DNA from: an uncultured Desulfovibrio sp.
Lineage (GTDB): Bacteria; Desulfobacterota; Desulfovibrionia; Desulfovibrionales; Desulfovibrionaceae
Reading direction: 5' to 3'
Length of the DNA stretch: 6,889 nucleotides
Assembly (NCBI GenBank): GCA_900550745.1
Contig: URTO01000105.1
Coordinates: 1-6,889 of the forward strand
Shown piece by piece: positions 5,939 to 6,889 of this stretch (its first letter is position 1; the number at the start of each line of letters is the position of its first letter). A program made the position numbers and the translations under genes. The notes under the pieces are model-generated. The model was not told the origin of the DNA and ran no database searches. It saw only the letters and a list, made by a program, of their open reading frames with translations.

Positions 5939-5945
5939 TTGCTGC

Positions 5946-6889
5946 ATGGCGATGGATCGGAGACTGCTGACGTATATCAACTGGGGGCTTGTGGCCGCCA
6001 CGCTCCTGCTGTTCTGGGTGGGGATCGGCAACCTGTATTCCGCCAGCGGCGTCAGGGTGGAGGACGGCATCAGCCTTGCCCCGTACTATGAACGCCAGAT
6101 GATCTGGGGGGCGTTCGGCCTGATCGCCATGATCGCCTGCATGAGCTTCGACTACCGCCATTTGCAGGCCATGGCCCTGCCTTTTTTCCTGATTGTGCTC
6201 TTTTCCCTCTGCCTGATCCCTATCTTTGGGAAAGTCATCTACGGCGCGCGCCGCTGGATCGATTTGGGGTTCTTCCACTTCCAGCCCAGTGAAATGGCCA
6301 AGATTGCCGTGCTGATCATGGGGGCGCAGGTGCTCTCTCTGGACGGCGAGCCGCTGTCGTGGAAGAAGCTTTTTCAGGTCTCGTGCGTGGGCGGCATCCC
6401 CGCGGCTTTCATCGTATGCCAGCCTGACCTTGGGACGGCATTGACCGTATTGGCCATCCTCGGCGGCATGATCCTGTACCACGGCCTCAAGAAGCGGGTT
6501 CTGCTCGTCTGCCTCATCAGCATTCCATTGCTGCTTCCCGTGGCGTGGTTCGCGCTGCACGACTACCAGAAGCAGCGCATCATGACATTCCTTGATCCGT
6601 CCAGTGATCCGCGGGGGGCGGGATACCATATTATCCAGTCAAAAATCGCCATTGGTTCCGGTCAGATATGGGGGAAGGGCTTCCTTGAGGGCACGCAGAG
6701 CAAGCTGAGCTTCCTTCCTGAAAAGCATACCGACTTTGCCATCGCCGTGTTCGGCGAGGAATGGGGGTTTGTCGGCTGCGTCGCGCTCATGGCGCTGTTC
6801 AGCCTCTTTTTATTGAGTATTTTCGAGACGGTGCGGGGGGCCAAAGATCGTTTTGGGAGCAACCTCGCGGCGGGGATTTTCATCTATTT
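5946..6889 (+). CDS. rodA: Peptidoglycan glycosyltransferase RodA (SEDS family), 3' end outside the window
   Basis: The open frame runs off the window after 314 complete codons; RodA is usually ~370 residues, so ~55 are missing. RodA polymerises lipid II into glycan strands in the inner membrane, in complex with PBP2. Membrane segments alternate from ~12-34 onward (52-67, 78-94, 115-132, 147-158, 163-180, 184-203, 275-295). Conserved SEDS signatures are intact: GARRWID at 100-106, QPSE at 113-116, QPDLGTA at 159-165 with D161 matching the essential Asp of E. coli RodA, and the block at 211-277 containing RIMTFLDPSSDPRGAGYH, IWGKGF, LSFLPEKHTDFAIAV and GEEWGFVG. This is RodA rather than FtsW by position beside mrdA and by overall motif wording. 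It is separated from mrdA by 283 nt of structured DNA, where many bacteria have the two adjacent or overlapping, and it has its own strong ribosome site. Confidence 0.97.
   Translation, partial: MAMDRRLLTYINWGLVAATLLLFWVGIGNLYSASGVRVEDGISLAPYYERQMIWGAFGLIAMIACMSFDYRHLQAMALPFFLIVLFSLCLIPIFGKVIYGARRWIDLGFFHFQPSEMAKIAVLIMGAQVLSLDGEPLSWKKLFQVSCVGGIPAAFIVCQPDLGTALTVLAILGGMILYHGLKKRVLLVCLISIPLLLPVAWFALHDYQKQRIMTFLDPSSDPRGAGYHIIQSKIAIGSGQIWGKGFLEGTQSKLSFLPEKHTDFAIAVFGEEWGFVGCVALMALFSLFLLSIFETVRGAKDRFGSNLAAGIFIY

Noticed and set aside
5805..6629. A 274-codon minus-strand open frame over the rodA start
   Set aside because: RodA on the plus strand has intact SEDS signatures; the antisense product is charged low-complexity sequence.
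1..6889. CRISPR arrays, tRNA/rRNA genes, transposases or attachment sites
   Set aside because: No regularly spaced repeats, cloverleaf-like segments, transposase frames or target duplications were seen in the window.

Overview
The window carries the core of a bacterial elongasome (rod-shape) locus from a GC-rich Gram-negative bacterium. From memory, the MreB closely resembles Desulfovibrio MreB proteins, and the GC-rich intergenic hairpins also fit, so the best guess is a member of the Desulfovibrionaceae. This is an inference from recognition, not from a search.

Layout. Positions 1-856 on the minus strand hold the N-terminal ~285 residues of a YhcC-type (TIGR01212) radical SAM protein whose 3' end lies outside the window. 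A divergent, locally AT-rich intergenic region (857-1183) separates it from a plus-strand gene series: mreB (1184-2227), a 132-nt spacer packed with GC-rich hairpins, mreC (2360-3382), mreD (3379-3849, ATGA overlap with mreC), mrdA/PBP2 (3830-5662, 20-nt overlap with mreD), a structured 283-nt gap, and rodA (5946 to the window end, C-terminus missing).

How the genes work together. MreB forms membrane-associated actin-like filaments. MreC and MreD link these to the periplasmic synthase pair RodA (SEDS glycosyltransferase) and PBP2 (transpeptidase), which build lateral-wall peptidoglycan. MreC, mreD and mrdA overlap and are probably translationally coupled. MreB and rodA are set apart from this core by structured spacers, which suggests separate dosage control at both ends.

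The coding content is conventional and I see no undescribed multi-gene system. The unusual material is non-coding: two strong hairpins plus a small one between mreB and mreC; a perfect 14-bp AT-rich inverted repeat in the mrdA-rodA gap; and three tandem hairpins there sharing a GGGCGG core and CGGG(G)T linkers, the last ending one base before the rodA Shine-Dalgarno. Within PBP2, a Cys-Cys-His-Cys set near the active site looks like a zinc site, and its codons include tandem AGG and a run of eight Gs.
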